61,031 nucleotides of DNA from an uncultured Arenicella sp. (GCA_938045295.1 CALINO010000031.1:1-61031); one strand, 5' to 3'; positions 1 to 9,476 are shown, counted from the first letter of the stretch. Translations and numbers: made by a program. Notes: generated by a model not told the origin, from the letters alone.

Positions 1-75
1 GCCCATCAAGGCGGACGGCTGACCCCGCACCTGATTAAAAAGGCGATTTATTTTACCTTCTATTTTACCTTTTCA

Positions 76-124
76 GACAAATAAAAAAGCGGAACCAATC
101 TAGATGATTGATTCCGCTTTCTTA
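76..124 (-). terminator. Rho-independent terminator after tRNA-Arg
   Basis: Read on the minus strand, an A-T/G-C stem (AGCGGAATCAATC paired with GATTGGTTCCGCT, about 13 bp with one G-U pair and a five-base loop) is followed directly by a run of six T. It lies just downstream of tRNA-Arg and probably ends the csrA-tRNA transcripts. Confidence 0.85.
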
Positions 125-127
125 AAA

Positions 128-204
128 TGGCGCGCATGGAAGGATTCGAACCTCCGACCGCCTGGTTCGTAGCCAGGTACTCTATCCAGCTGAGCTACAT
201 GCGC
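128..204 (-). tRNA. tRNA-Arg (anticodon ACG)
   Basis: A 77-nt cloverleaf including an encoded CCA. The acceptor stem GCGCATG pairs with CATGCGC. The anticodon arm reads CTGG-CTACGAA-CCAG, giving anticodon ACG, whose first base is normally deaminated to inosine to read CGU/CGC/CGA. The T arm contains GGTTCGAATCC. tRNA-Ser followed by tRNA-Arg downstream of csrA is the usual order in many gammaproteobacteria. Confidence 0.97.
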
Positions 205-415
205 GTAACTCTTTCAAATTCATTCAAACGGCTAAAACTGCTTACCGTTTTGAGGTGCGAGATACTAATCGTTTAACCTACATTTAGCAACGACTTTTTT
301 ACATAACTCACAACTTTTTGAACACGCCGTAATACCGACAATATTCACTTGCTTAGCATTTATAAATTGCTCTGAATTAATAGCAAAAAACTAATAACCA
401 GAGGCAATTTATAAA

Positions 416-508
416 TGGCGGAGAAGGAGGGATTCGAACCCTCGATAGAGCTATAAACCCTATACTCCCTTAGCAGGGGAGCGCCTTCAGCCACTCGGCC
501 ACTTCTCC
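416..508 (-). tRNA. tRNA-Ser (anticodon GCT)
   Basis: A 93-nt class II tRNA with a long variable arm and encoded CCA. The acceptor stem GGAGAAG pairs with CTTCTCC. The anticodon loop CTGCTAA gives anticodon GCT, reading AGC/AGU serine codons. It lies between csrA and tRNA-Arg on the same strand. The 210-nt spacer to tRNA-Arg shows no gene. Confidence 0.97.
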
Positions 509-626
509 GAGCTTTGTTTAATAAAGCAGCCATGTAAACCGGTTAGGGCAACTGCTTTATTTAATAAACTCTTTCAATACTTTTTAGTGCGACGCAATAA
601 TTGCGAGGCGCTATTGTACCTATTTT

Positions 627-893
627 TTACTTATTTCCAACCGTATCTTCATCACTAAAATAATCGGCGCCACGATAATCGTGATCACTGCTGTAATCAT
701 CACCACTTTGAGCATCATCCCCCATGCGCTCTTCGCGTTTTATACGTTGATAAATTTCCTCGCGATGTACAGGAACATCTCGCGGGGCATTGATACCAAT
801 TCGTACTTGATTACCTTTTATGCCGAGTACAGTCACCTGCACGTCGTCACCAATATTTAACGTTTCATTAATACGTCGAGTTAAAATTAACAT
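627..893 (-). CDS. csrA: Carbon storage regulator CsrA with an acidic C-terminal extension
   Basis: Global post-transcriptional regulator that binds GGA motifs in mRNA leaders as a dimer. The first 60 or so residues match CsrA: MLILTRR at the N-terminus, the strand-rich core, and the [10 protein letters not shown] segment that carries the RNA-binding arginine. The start at 893 is chosen because a GGAG ribosome-binding site lies 6 nt upstream. The alternative ATG at 908 would place that site inside the gene. The protein has 88 residues against the usual 60-65. The extra 25 or so form an Asp/Ser/Glu-rich, probably disordered tail. Adjacent lysC and tRNA genes give the conserved alaS-lysC-csrA order. 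Confidence 0.95.
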   Translation of the reverse strand: MLILTRRINETLNIGDDVQVTVLGIKGNQVRIGINAPRDVPVHREEIYQRIKREERMGDDAQSGDDYSSDHDYRGADYFSDEDTVGNK

Positions 894-1222
894 TACGATC
901 TCCAGCATTTATGTCATTCAACCTAATTAAATTAAGCCGAAGACATGGGCAAAGTTCACATCTACTTACGCAGACTTCTCTTCGCCATAAACCCTTTCGC
1001 AGACAGTGCGCGTATTATATTGAAGTAGATTCTAAAATCTACAACTTCTTCAAAAAAAACACGCTGCGCTAACTACGCCTTGAAAAACAACCCACCCACA
1101 TTATTCCTAATGCTTAGCTCCTCGGCATATGGTAACACATGAAGACAAAGAAGCTGTAAAAGCAACATTAAAAATATTGCGACATCTACATTAAACAGTT
1201 TACTTTTATAAGATAAATAAAC
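894..1222. other. lysC-csrA intergenic region with candidate csrA promoter
   Basis: These 329 bases have no credible gene. On the minus strand a TATAAT hexamer (plus coordinates 1014-1019) could be a -10 element for csrA, but no good -35 is visible 16-18 bases upstream. A small hairpin (GTAGATT/AATCTAC, around 1025-1042) lies just upstream of it. Multiple promoters are usual before csrA. This is a weak, sequence-only inference. Confidence 0.35.
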
Positions 1223-2443
1223 TTATAAATCTAATTCAAATGCTTTATGCAGTTCTTTGACTGCTTGCTCTAATTTAGATTCATCAACAATGACAGAAAT
1301 CTTAATTTCAGACGTGGAAATCATCTGAATGTTAATGTCATTGTCAGCTAAGGTTTTAAACATTGTATTCGCGACCCCTGTATGTGAACGCATACCCACT
1401 CCTACAATAGAAACCTTGGCTATTTTGTCATCGCCCTTAACGTCTTTTGCACCCAGCGTATCGACCATGCCATGAAGCAACTCCATGCATGGCTGATAAT
1501 CCGCTCTTGGTACTGTAAACGTAAGGTCGGTTAAGCCTTTTGCGCTGGCATTTTGAATAATCACATCAACATTGATGTGAGCATCGGATATTGGCCCCAG
1601 CACTTGATGCGCCACTCCAGGATGATCTGGAATGCCACGAATTGTTAGTTTGGCTTCGTCGCGTTGAAACGCGATGCCTGAAATCAATGGTGCTTCCATT
1701 GATGAGCCCTCTTCTTCATAAGTAATTAATGTGCCTACACCGTCTTCAAATGAAGACAAAACACGCAACGGAACTTTGTATTTGCCAGCAAACTCAACCG
1801 AACGCGTTTGCAACACTTTCGCACCCAAGCTCGCCAGTTCTAACATCTCTTCAGCGGTAATGGTGTCTAGTCGCTTGGCTTCGGGCACCACTCGTGGGTC
1901 GGTTGTGTATATACCATCGACATCGGTGTAAATTCGACATTCATCGGCCTTGATAGCCGCCGCCACGGCCACGGCCGTGGTGTCTGAACCACCACGCCCT
2001 AGCGTGGTTATATTTCCAGAATTATCTATACCCTGAAAACCAGCCACAACAACAATTCGGCCTTGGTCTAAATCTGAAATTATTTTGTCGTCATCAATGT
2101 CTAAAATGCGAGCCTTAGAATGCACATTATCAGTGCGAATGGTGACTTGCCCGCCGGTGTATGAACGAGCGTCATTACCGCGTTTTTGCAACGCCATAGA
2201 TAACAGAGCTATGGTCACTTGCTCTCCCGTAGAAACCAGCACATCCATTTCTCGCGCGGGTGGCGCGTCCGATATCTCATTAGCCAGCGTAATTAAGCGG
2301 TTAGTTTCACCGCTCATGGCCGACACAACGACAACCAGCTTTTCACCCGCTTCATGCTTTTTTATCAGCTTATCGGCAACCGCATTAATACGCTCTACCG
2401 TACCAACTGAGGTTCCACCAAATTTTTCTACAATGAGGCTCAT
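1223..2443 (-). CDS. lysC: Aspartate kinase, lysine/threonine branch
   Basis: Phosphorylates L-aspartate, the first step to lysine, threonine, methionine and diaminopimelate. Residues 1-230 are an amino-acid kinase domain with KFGGTSVG near the N-terminus and the GRGGSDTTAVA motif. The C-terminal 150 residues carry two ACT domains for feedback control. At 406 residues it has the length of monofunctional proteobacterial LysC. The start at 2443 (MSLIVEKFGG) is preferred over the upstream in-frame codon at 2491 because homologs begin there and a weak AAAGG lies upstream. It lies between alaS and csrA, as in Pseudomonas. Confidence 0.96.
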   Translation of the reverse strand: MSLIVEKFGGTSVGTVERINAVADKLIKKHEAGEKLVVVVSAMSGETNRLITLANEISDAPPAREMDVLVSTGEQVTIALLSMALQKRGNDARSYTGGQVTIRTDNVHSKARILDIDDDKIISDLDQGRIVVVAGFQGIDNSGNITTLGRGGSDTTAVAVAAAIKADECRIYTDVDGIYTTDPRVVPEAKRLDTITAEEMLELASLGAKVLQTRSVEFAGKYKVPLRVLSSFEDGVGTLITYEEEGSSMEAPLISGIAFQRDEAKLTIRGIPDHPGVAHQVLGPISDAHINVDVIIQNASAKGLTDLTFTVPRADYQPCMELLHGMVDTLGAKDVKGDDKIAKVSIVGVGMRSHTGVANTMFKTLADNDINIQMISTSEIKISVIVDESKLEQAVKELHKAFELDL

Positions 2444-2693
2444 TTTTTGACCTTTGCAATTGCATTTTGAGCGCATTAAAAGCTCATTCAATCACAACAA
2501 ATTTAACTGCATTACGCCCACCAAAACATTCGCCCGCAAACAGGTTGCGTTGCTACGTTTTACCGTGAAATTAAGCGCAATATTTTTTCGAACGGCGATT
2601 AAACATTGTTTACCTTTGTCTGTAAATCTTTTTACGGGATTTAATGACAAAACATACAACTAAGTACCGTCAATTATCGTTATTCTGAAGTTT

Positions 2694-5294
2694 TCAGCTG
2701 TTTTCTTGCAACCACCCTTCTACCGCATCCAAACATTCGCCAAGTTTTTCAGCGTCTGAAATGCCACCTTCAGCCATATCAGGCCGGCCACCGCCGCGCC
2801 CACCGGCAACGGCGGTGATGTGCTGAATAATTTTTCCAGCAGGGTATTGCTTAGAGATTGATTTAGCCACCCCTGCCACTAACTTAACTTTGCCATCCAC
2901 TTCAGCGCCAAGCACAATAACGCCATTCGTATGCTTGTCTTTGTAACTGTCTATGGTGGTTCGCAGCATGTCTTTATCTGCGCCATCTAAAATTGCCGTT
3001 AACAACATAACGTCACCAACCTGGCGAGCCTGAGACGCCATATCTTGCCCGGCCGAGCCGCTGGCAATCAATTGCTGCAATTTTTTCTTATCAGCATCCA
3101 AGGTTTTTACTTGGCTTTGCAACTGCTCAATACGCTTACCCACGCTGTTTACGTCGGTCTTTAATAGCGCTGCCGCACTCAACAAGGTGGCTTGCTGCGC
3201 ATTCGCCCAGTCAACCGCGTTTCTTCGGGTCACCGCTTCAATTCGGCGAACGCCTGCGGCCACTCCTGACTCGGTGGTAATTTTAAACAAACCAATTTCA
3301 GAAGTATTAGCAACGTGAGTACCACCACACAATTCAAATGAAAACTCGCCGATGGAAATAGTTCTTACTTCGGCGCCGTATTTTTCACCAAACAAGGCTT
3401 CTGCCCCAGCGGTTTTGGCCTCGTCCAGCGCCATCACTTTGGAGGTCACATCACGTTGCTCAAACACCTGCTCATTAACCAAGGCCTCTATTTGTAAAAT
3501 CTCCTCAGCCGATACCGGCGCGTCATGAGAAAAGTCAAATCGCAGTCGAGTAGGTGTTACCAATGAGCCTTTTTGATTCACGTGCGCACCCAATGCTTTT
3601 TTAAGTGCGGCATGCAATAAATGCGTCGCCGAGTGGTTTGCGGCAGCCGCGAACCTTGCTTCTTGATCAACCTGAGTGGAAACCACTTCGCCCAATTTGA
3701 GCGCGCCTTTTTCTACTTTCACGATATGCAAAAATGCACCGTTGGGTAATTTACGGCAATCGCTCACAGAGAGCACGCAATTATCGCCCACCAACTGACC
3801 TTCATCGCCACATTGCCCGCCACCTTCCGCGTAAAATGTGGTGCTGTCTAACACCACCACCGCTTCTTGATCAGCACTAATAAAATCAACGGCTTGACCG
3901 CCCACATTCAATGCCAACACTTTACCGCTATCACTCAGTTCTGTGTAACCGACAAATTCAGTTTTTTGCTCGACATCGATGGACACCTCTTCTTGAGCAG
4001 CAAACTGACTGCCCGCTCTGGCGCGTTCGCGTTGCTGTTCCATCAACACTTCAAACCCTTCTTGGTCAATCACCATGCCTTGCTCACGCGCCACATCTGC
4101 GGTTAAGTCGGCTGGAAAACCATAGGTGTCATACAACAAAAACACCAACTCACCCGGCACGGTCTTGCCGCTGAGGTCTTGAGTTTTTTGTGCAAATATT
4201 TTTAAACCTTGATCTAAGGTTTCGGCAAAACGGCGTTCTTCTTTTTCCAACGCGGTTTCGATCAATGCTTGTTTTTCACGCAGTTCTGGGTAGGCATCAC
4301 CCATTTCATCCGCCAAGGCTTTAACCAATTTATGAAAAAATGGGGTTTGCCCGCCAAGCTGGTACCCATGACGCACAGCACGGCGAATAATGCGCCGCAA
4401 TACGTAACCACGCCCTTCATTGGAAGGCATAACGCCATCGGCAATTAAAAATGAACACGAACGTATATGGTCAGCGATCACTCGCACCGAATGGTGCTTG
4501 CTGTCTTTTTCACCAACGATTTGGCAAATTTCACTGATTAAATTGCTAAACAGATCAATTTCATAGTTATTGTTAACATGCTGCATAACGGCGGCAACGC
4601 GCTCTAAGCCCATGCCGGTGTCTACTGACGGCTTGGGTAATGGCGTTAACGTGCCATTAGCGCTGCGGTCGTATTGCATGAAAACCAAATTCCAAATCTC
4701 GATATAACGATCGCCGTCTTCTTCAGGAGTTCCCGGAGGGCCACCCCAATACTGCTCACCGTGATCGTAAAATATTTCACTGCATGGGCCGCATGGGCCA
4801 ACATCGCCCATTGACCAGAAATTGTCTTTTTCACCAATGCGCGAAAACCGTTCTGGGCTGACACCGATTTCGTTTAACCAAATATCGGCGGCTTCGTCGT
4901 CTTTTTCGTATACCGTTATCCACAGTTTTTCTGCTGGCAATTTCAACTCTTGGGTTAAAAACGTCCATGCGTACTGAATCGCATCTCGCTTAAAGTAATC
5001 GCCAAAACTAAAGTTACCCAACATTTCAAAAAACGTGTGATGACGAGCCGTGTAACCTACATTTTCAAGGTCATTATGCTTACCGCCAGCTCTAACACAG
5101 CGCTGCGAGCTGGTGGCTCGTGCGTAGTCGGCCGTTTCATTGCCCAAAAACAAGTCCTTAAATTGCACCATGCCCGCATTAGTGAACAATAGGGTTGGGT
5201 CATTGCCGGGCACCAATGAGCTGCTGGCTACATTAGTGTGGCCATTATCAGCAAAAAAGTTTAGAAATCGGGTTCGTAATTCTGCGGTTTTCAT
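2694..5294 (-). CDS. alaS: Alanine--tRNA ligase
   Basis: Charges tRNA-Ala in the cytoplasm. The order is typical: catalytic class II core (MKTAELRTRFLNFF at the start, then RCVRAGGKHNDLENVG), tRNA-recognition region, editing domain with the zinc-type HxxxH motif (NHSATHLLH), a second conserved site CGGTHV, and a C-terminal DHHA1/C-Ala domain with GGRGGGRPDMAEGG. The length of 866 residues is normal. The start at 5294 fits homologs and a TATAAT box 36-41 bases upstream. The recX/recA genes that often precede alaS are absent. Confidence 0.97.
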   Translation of the reverse strand: MKTAELRTRFLNFFADNGHTNVASSSLVPGNDPTLLFTNAGMVQFKDLFLGNETADYARATSSQRCVRAGGKHNDLENVGYTARHHTFFEMLGNFSFGDYFKRDAIQYAWTFLTQELKLPAEKLWITVYEKDDEAADIWLNEIGVSPERFSRIGEKDNFWSMGDVGPCGPCSEIFYDHGEQYWGGPPGTPEEDGDRYIEIWNLVFMQYDRSANGTLTPLPKPSVDTGMGLERVAAVMQHVNNNYEIDLFSNLISEICQIVGEKDSKHHSVRVIADHIRSCSFLIADGVMPSNEGRGYVLRRIIRRAVRHGYQLGGQTPFFHKLVKALADEMGDAYPELREKQALIETALEKEERRFAETLDQGLKIFAQKTQDLSGKTVPGELVFLLYDTYGFPADLTADVAREQGMVIDQEGFEVLMEQQRERARAGSQFAAQEEVSIDVEQKTEFVGYTELSDSGKVLALNVGGQAVDFISADQEAVVVLDSTTFYAEGGGQCGDEGQLVGDNCVLSVSDCRKLPNGAFLHIVKVEKGALKLGEVVSTQVDQEARFAAAANHSATHLLHAALKKALGAHVNQKGSLVTPTRLRFDFSHDAPVSAEEILQIEALVNEQVFEQRDVTSKVMALDEAKTAGAEALFGEKYGAEVRTISIGEFSFELCGGTHVANTSEIGLFKITTESGVAAGVRRIEAVTRRNAVDWANAQQATLLSAAALLKTDVNSVGKRIEQLQSQVKTLDADKKKLQQLIASGSAGQDMASQARQVGDVMLLTAILDGADKDMLRTTIDSYKDKHTNGVIVLGAEVDGKVKLVAGVAKSISKQYPAGKIIQHITAVAGGRGGGRPDMAEGGISDAEKLGECLDAVEGWLQENS

Positions 5295-5329
5295 AATAGG
5301 TTTTATCTGCCACCTGTATCGAACCACGC

Positions 5330-5335
5330 ATTATA
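5330..5335 (-). promoter_or_regulatory. Candidate -10 element of alaS
   Basis: Minus strand TATAAT is a perfect sigma-70 -10 hexamer, placing transcription start about 30 nt upstream of the chosen alaS ATG at 5294. No strong -35 is seen at 16-18 bases, so it may depend on an activator or extended contacts. Confidence 0.4.
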
Positions 5336-5514
5336 GTCGTTAATGAGCGCAGCTCCATAGTTTTCTTATACAGTTTGGCAACTGTCGCTATTATTTCTGT
5401 GCCAGCGTATGAACTGAGAAACAGTGAGGTTATTGACTGGCTGCATTTTGCAGTACTAGCCACGTGATTATTTTCTGCAGGACCATCCTTATCAGGCCGG
5501 TTTGAAGGAGTAAT

Positions 5515-6435
5515 TTAAGAAGAGCGAGTGAGTGTTTTTTTCAGGCCAGCAATGGGAATTTTCAGATAGCTCATGTCATTTTCTTCCGGTTCCGGAAAAC
5601 ACCCTGCCCTCATATTTACTTGCAGCGCAGGGTAAATCAGCCTAGGCATTTTAAGGGTTGCGTCTTTTTTCTCCCTCATGGCGACAAAGTCATTTTCAGA
5701 CACGCCTTCTTTAACATGAATGTTCGTTTGTTTTTGCTCAGCAACGGTTGTTACGTATCTGAGTTCTCGGCCGTTTGGCTGGTAATCATGACACATAAAT
5801 AAACGTGTTTGCTCAGGCAAGCTTAAGACTTTCTTTATTGATTGAAACAGCTCACGCGCATCGCCACCAGGGAAATCCGCTCGGGCCGTGCCGCTGTCTG
5901 GCATAAACAAGGTGTCACCCACAAATGCGGCATCAACTATAACATGAGTCATGCATGCGGGCGTATGGCCAGGGGTGTGAATGGCTTGGCCAGTTAAGTG
6001 ACCAATTGAATAGGTTTGACCATCTTCAAGCAACAGGTCAAATTGCGACCCGTCTCGTTCAAACTCGGTGCCTTCATTAAACTTTTTGCCGAACACCTGC
6101 TGAACCTCAACAATGTGTTTGCTGATGGCAATTTCACCACCCACTATTGACTGAATATAAGGCGCTGCTGATAAATGATCGGCGTGCACATGCGTCTCTA
6201 GCAGATACGTTACTTGAAGTTTGTTTTTGTTAAGGAAATCAACAACTTTGTCAGCGCCAGTGTACGAAATTGAACCTGAGGCGTAATCAAAATCAAGCAC
6301 TGAATCAATAATGGCGCAGGCATTCGAACTTGGATCTTTGACAACATAAGAAAACGTGTTCGAGTCCTCATCAAAGAACTCGAACACGTCTGGTTTTTCT
6401 TGTTCGTCAACTGTACGTTTGTCGCTTATTTTCAT
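5515..6435 (-). CDS. Metallo-beta-lactamase-fold hydrolase, persulfide-dioxygenase-like
   Basis: The metal-binding signature HVHADH is at residues 82-87, followed by H157 in TPGHTPA, D174 in FVGDTLF and H216 in CHDYQPNG. This is the arrangement found in the ETHE1/Blh/glyoxalase II branch of the fold. These enzymes oxidise glutathione persulfide or hydrolyse thioesters; the exact substrate cannot be read from sequence. A C-terminal extension of about 70 residues, including MPRLIYPALQVNMRAG, is shared with Blh-like members. It lies 25 bases downstream of the anti-sigma gene on the same strand, so it may belong to that sigma regulon. Confidence 0.85.
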   Translation of the reverse strand: MKISDKRTVDEQEKPDVFEFFDEDSNTFSYVVKDPSSNACAIIDSVLDFDYASGSISYTGADKVVDFLNKNKLQVTYLLETHVHADHLSAAPYIQSIVGGEIAISKHIVEVQQVFGKKFNEGTEFERDGSQFDLLLEDGQTYSIGHLTGQAIHTPGHTPACMTHVIVDAAFVGDTLFMPDSGTARADFPGGDARELFQSIKKVLSLPEQTRLFMCHDYQPNGRELRYVTTVAEQKQTNIHVKEGVSENDFVAMREKKDATLKMPRLIYPALQVNMRAGCFPEPEENDMSYLKIPIAGLKKTLTRSS

Positions 6436-6460
6436 CGATCATGAACTTATCATTAATCGA

Positions 6461-7213
6461 CTAAATATTCCAATATATGGCTTCATCAAGCTGCTTATCG
6501 GCCTGCTGTAATGCCTTGTTAGTGTTGCTAACAATGATCAAATTGCCATCACGCAATGGCTTAACACGCACCGCATAACCTTCGTACGACGCATCTAACA
6601 GATCATCCACTTTATCGCCTTTGATGTAAGCAAAAGTTACGCTACCGCTGTCGGTTTCTAAACTTGCATGCAAGCCTCGATATTTTCCCATTGGGCATAT
6701 TCGTGTGAACTGCAAATTTTCCAAAAACTTTAACTTCATGGCACCGTCGTAATTAGATAAGTGCATGTTAGCCGCTTCATTGGCTTTTTCCGCACTCCAT
6801 ACCGGCGTCATGGGTTGCTCATCAACGTGCTCTATTACGCCAGAAAGTAGGGCCAAATAGTCTTCCCCTAAGGAGTCATCACGGCTGCCGCCGAGAAAGC
6901 TATTTGCCATAAAGCCGGAAACAAAGAGAGCTAAAGCAAAGCTGGCAGCAATGGCGTAGCGGTTAAAGGAAAAGCCCGAACTGGCCTCTTGGCCCTGCTC
7001 TTCCTCTTCTATAAGCATTTGGTTCAACTCGATTTTAGCCATGATACTGCTAGGAACAGCCACGTCTAAACTGTTGGATAAATCTGTGTCCATTTGGCGA
7101 ATTTCGCCAACGTATTGCAAACAATCAGGGCAATCTTTACTGTGCCTGATAAAGCTGGGCTCGGCTGAGTTGGGCTCAGCCAATGCTAATTTTTTAAATT
7201 CTGAACAAATCAC
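6461..7213 (-). CDS. Membrane-anchored zinc-type anti-sigma factor (DUF3379-like)
   Basis: A 250-residue protein encoded directly behind an ECF sigma factor. The N-terminus has C3 and the HxxxCxxC motif H24-C28-C31, the zinc-binding anti-sigma signature. The following segment (NSLDVAVPSSIMAKIELNQ) resembles DUF3379 proteins that pair with sigma factors. One hydrophobic helix at about residues 86-108 suggests a cytoplasmic anti-sigma domain and a periplasmic C-terminal sensor of about 140 residues. By analogy with the RsrA/ChrR families, the cysteine cluster could respond to oxidants or singlet oxygen. That is an inference. Confidence 0.75.
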   Translation of the reverse strand: MICSEFKKLALAEPNSAEPSFIRHSKDCPDCLQYVGEIRQMDTDLSNSLDVAVPSSIMAKIELNQMLIEEEEQGQEASSGFSFNRYAIAASFALALFVSGFMANSFLGGSRDDSLGEDYLALLSGVIEHVDEQPMTPVWSAEKANEAANMHLSNYDGAMKLKFLENLQFTRICPMGKYRGLHASLETDSGSVTFAYIKGDKVDDLLDASYEGYAVRVKPLRDGNLIIVSNTNKALQQADKQLDEAIYWNI

Positions 7214-7268
7214 TGTTAACTACCTTCTTTTTACCTTACTGCTTTTTAGACCCATGAAATAGCAATTG

Positions 7269-7835
7269 CTATTCACCCACGACACCCAAGTGTGGCATTG
7301 TTTCATGCCCTAAAATATGACGCATTTTTTTACGCGCTCTGAACAACCGAGTCATTACCGAGCTTGAACTGATTCCGAGCATATTGGCAATGTCATCACA
7401 CGAAAAACCACCCAGAACTTGCATTTCAAGCGGCTCGCGATATTTTTCTGGTAACTTAACCAACGCATTGCGCAAAGCAAACGCTTCTGGACGTGAGTCA
7501 TAGCCCATATTGGCATCGGCGATGGTGTCCATGTGTTCAACATCTTTGTAATCAAACTGCTTACGCTCGAATTGACGTGCATGTTCTCGGCGAAAAATAG
7601 TAAACAACCAGCTTTTCGCCGCTTTTGCTTCACGCAAACTGTCTAACGATTTCCAAGCACGCAAAAACGTTTCTTGCATCACGTCTTCGGCCATGTTTTT
7701 ATCTTTACAAAGCCACAGAGCGTACTTATACAAATCTTGCGAATGTGCTTCAATTAACAACGCGTATTTTCGTTTTTTATCGGTCATATCATAGTTGACC
7801 TGATCATTATCAGTTTCATTACTCGAATCTGGCAT
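7269..7835 (-). CDS. ECF-type RNA polymerase sigma factor
   Basis: A 188-residue sigma-70 family member with region 2 (HSQDLYKYALWLCKDKNMAEDVMQ and downstream, including the TFLRAWKSL core-binding helix) and region 4 (PEKYREPLEMQVLGGFSCDDIA, then SSSSVMTRLFRARKKM). No region 1.1 or 3 is present, so it is an extracytoplasmic-function type. The start could also be the internal Met at 7787, since the first 16 residues are low in conservation. It lies between an esterase gene (4 bases upstream) and its probable anti-sigma factor, so all are likely cotranscribed. Confidence 0.9.
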   Translation of the reverse strand: MPDSSNETDNDQVNYDMTDKKRKYALLIEAHSQDLYKYALWLCKDKNMAEDVMQETFLRAWKSLDSLREAKAAKSWLFTIFRREHARQFERKQFDYKDVEHMDTIADANMGYDSRPEAFALRNALVKLPEKYREPLEMQVLGGFSCDDIANMLGISSSSVMTRLFRARKKMRHILGHETMPHLGVVGE

Positions 7836-7839
7836 AAAT

Positions 7840-8637
7840 TCACTCTTTTTTCATAAAGGTTAAAAGCTCAGCTAGAACCGCTTCTGGACTGTCAACATGC
7901 AGCCAATGACCCGCATTATCAACGACGCTTATAGTCGCTTGTGGGAATAAGTGATAAATATCCGAATAATGCTCCTCGGCGACATACTCAGACTTACCAC
8001 CTTTTAAAAATAGACAACTTTCAGGGTAATGTTGACCTTGCAATGACGCAACCGGAAAACCGCCGATTTTTACTAAATTATCATACAAACCCGACGCGTT
8101 TAACTTCCAAAAGTATGCTCCTGGCTTGCCAGACAGACTTAGCATGATAAATAAGCGAGTGCTTTTGTCTGGAATTGCGCTTACAAGTTGCTGCTCAACA
8201 TCCGCACGCGACTTCGCCGAACTTAAGTCAACATTAAGCAAACCTTGTAAAATGGGAGCATGGCTGTGAGTGTAGGTGACCGGCGCAATGTCTAAGACAA
8301 TCAATTTTTCTAAACGTTCGGGGTGTGTAAGCGCGAACATCATGGCTGTTTTGCCTCCCATGCTGTGGCCACACAAGGTCACTTTTTCAAGTTCCAAATC
8401 GTCCAGCAATTCAACAATATCGGCCACCAAGTCTTGATAAGCATTGCTCGGAGAATGCGGTGAGTCTCCATGGTTGCGTTGATCAACAACAATAATGTTG
8501 TAGTGTTGAGATAATTTTTTAGCAAATCCACGCCAATTCCCAGACGACCCGAATAAGCCAGGAATAATTAAAATAGGCGTTGTATTTGCCGCGTGTTGAT
8601 CGGTCTGATCAAAGTAGGTTTGATAGTGTAATTTCAT
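7840..8637 (-). CDS. Alpha/beta hydrolase, YbfF-type esterase
   Basis: A cytoplasmic 265-residue hydrolase. The oxyanion region reads PGLFGSSGNW, the nucleophile elbow GHSMGG has Ser92, and the catalytic histidine is H244 in NAGHWLH. It matches the small acyl esterase YbfF group (hydrolysis of short to medium acyl-CoA or esters). The physiological substrate is unknown. It starts a tightly packed minus-strand run with the ECF sigma and anti-sigma genes. Confidence 0.88.
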   Translation of the reverse strand: MKLHYQTYFDQTDQHAANTTPILIIPGLFGSSGNWRGFAKKLSQHYNIIVVDQRNHGDSPHSPSNAYQDLVADIVELLDDLELEKVTLCGHSMGGKTAMMFALTHPERLEKLIVLDIAPVTYTHSHAPILQGLLNVDLSSAKSRADVEQQLVSAIPDKSTRLFIMLSLSGKPGAYFWKLNASGLYDNLVKIGGFPVASLQGQHYPESCLFLKGGKSEYVAEEHYSDIYHLFPQATISVVDNAGHWLHVDSPEAVLAELLTFMKKE

Positions 8638-8699
8638 AGCGCATTATTCTAACAATTAATGCCTAAAAAAAGGCAATGCCGTGCGTTGAATCCGCTACA

Positions 8700-9449
8700 A
8701 TGCTGCGCATGCTTGAGTTGATACTTTTGACAATTACGGGTGTGGCCACGGGCTTCTTAAATGTCATGGCGGGCGGCGGTTCTATGCTGTCGGTTCCGAT
8801 CATGATTTTCTTAGGCGTGCCTGGAACCATTGCCAACGGCACCAATCGCCTAGCCATACTGCCGCAAAACATTTCGGCGGTGTGGGCGTTTTACCGAAAA
8901 GGCTTTTCCAATTTTAAACTCAGCCTAAGTTTAGGCGCCTGCACTATTCCCGGCACGCTTATTGGTGCCAATTTAGCGGCAAAGGTACCCAGCGACCAAT
9001 TTAATGTTTTATTGGCCGTTATTATGGTGATCGTACTGATCATTATGGCTTTGCCTCAGCCAAAAACCCTACAACAAAACCAAACACCAACGAAAGCTCG
9101 CCTAATTGCTGGCCACCTGCTTATGGTGCTGATTGGTTTTTGGGGTGGTTTTATTCACATCGGCGTGGGCTTTTTGCTTATGCCTGCGTTAAATCGAGTG
9201 ATGCAACTGGATTTAATCACCACCAATGCGCATAAAGTGTTTATTGTGTTGTGTTACACCGTGGTAGCCATTGCTGTGTTCGCCTCTCAACTAGATCTGA
9301 TTTGGGAGTACGGCGTTGCGCTTGGGATTGGCACGTGGACTGGCGCTTGGTTAGCGGCAAACATGCAAGTCAAAAAAGGCGTTGGCCCAATAAAATGGAC
9401 TCTGAATATTGTGATTGTGGCGTTTATCATTAAATTGTTATTTTTCTAG
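8700..9449 (+). CDS. TauE/SafE-family membrane transporter (anion/sulfite exporter type)
   Basis: About eight hydrophobic segments over 249 residues with the family signature GFLNVMAGGGSMLSVP near the N-terminus and a second GFWGGFIHIGVGFLLMP repeat, typical of two-fold TauE/SafE proteins. These export sulfite, sulfoacetate or other organic anions. The substrate here is unassigned. The start is uncertain: Met codons at 8676, 8700 and 8709 are all in frame and none has a good ribosome-binding site. It is divergent from the esterase gene. Confidence 0.85.
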   Translation: MLRMLELILLTITGVATGFLNVMAGGGSMLSVPIMIFLGVPGTIANGTNRLAILPQNISAVWAFYRKGFSNFKLSLSLGACTIPGTLIGANLAAKVPSDQFNVLLAVIMVIVLIIMALPQPKTLQQNQTPTKARLIAGHLLMVLIGFWGGFIHIGVGFLLMPALNRVMQLDLITTNAHKVFIVLCYTVVAIAVFASQLDLIWEYGVALGIGTWTGAWLAANMQVKKGVGPIKWTLNIVIVAFIIKLLFF

Positions 9450-9476
9450 TCAGCTTAATTTGCTATTAAATTGATA

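Noticed and set aside
2085-2450. 121-residue frame antisense to lysC
   Set aside because: It mirrors the codon bias of lysC and has no recognisable domain, so it is a shadow.
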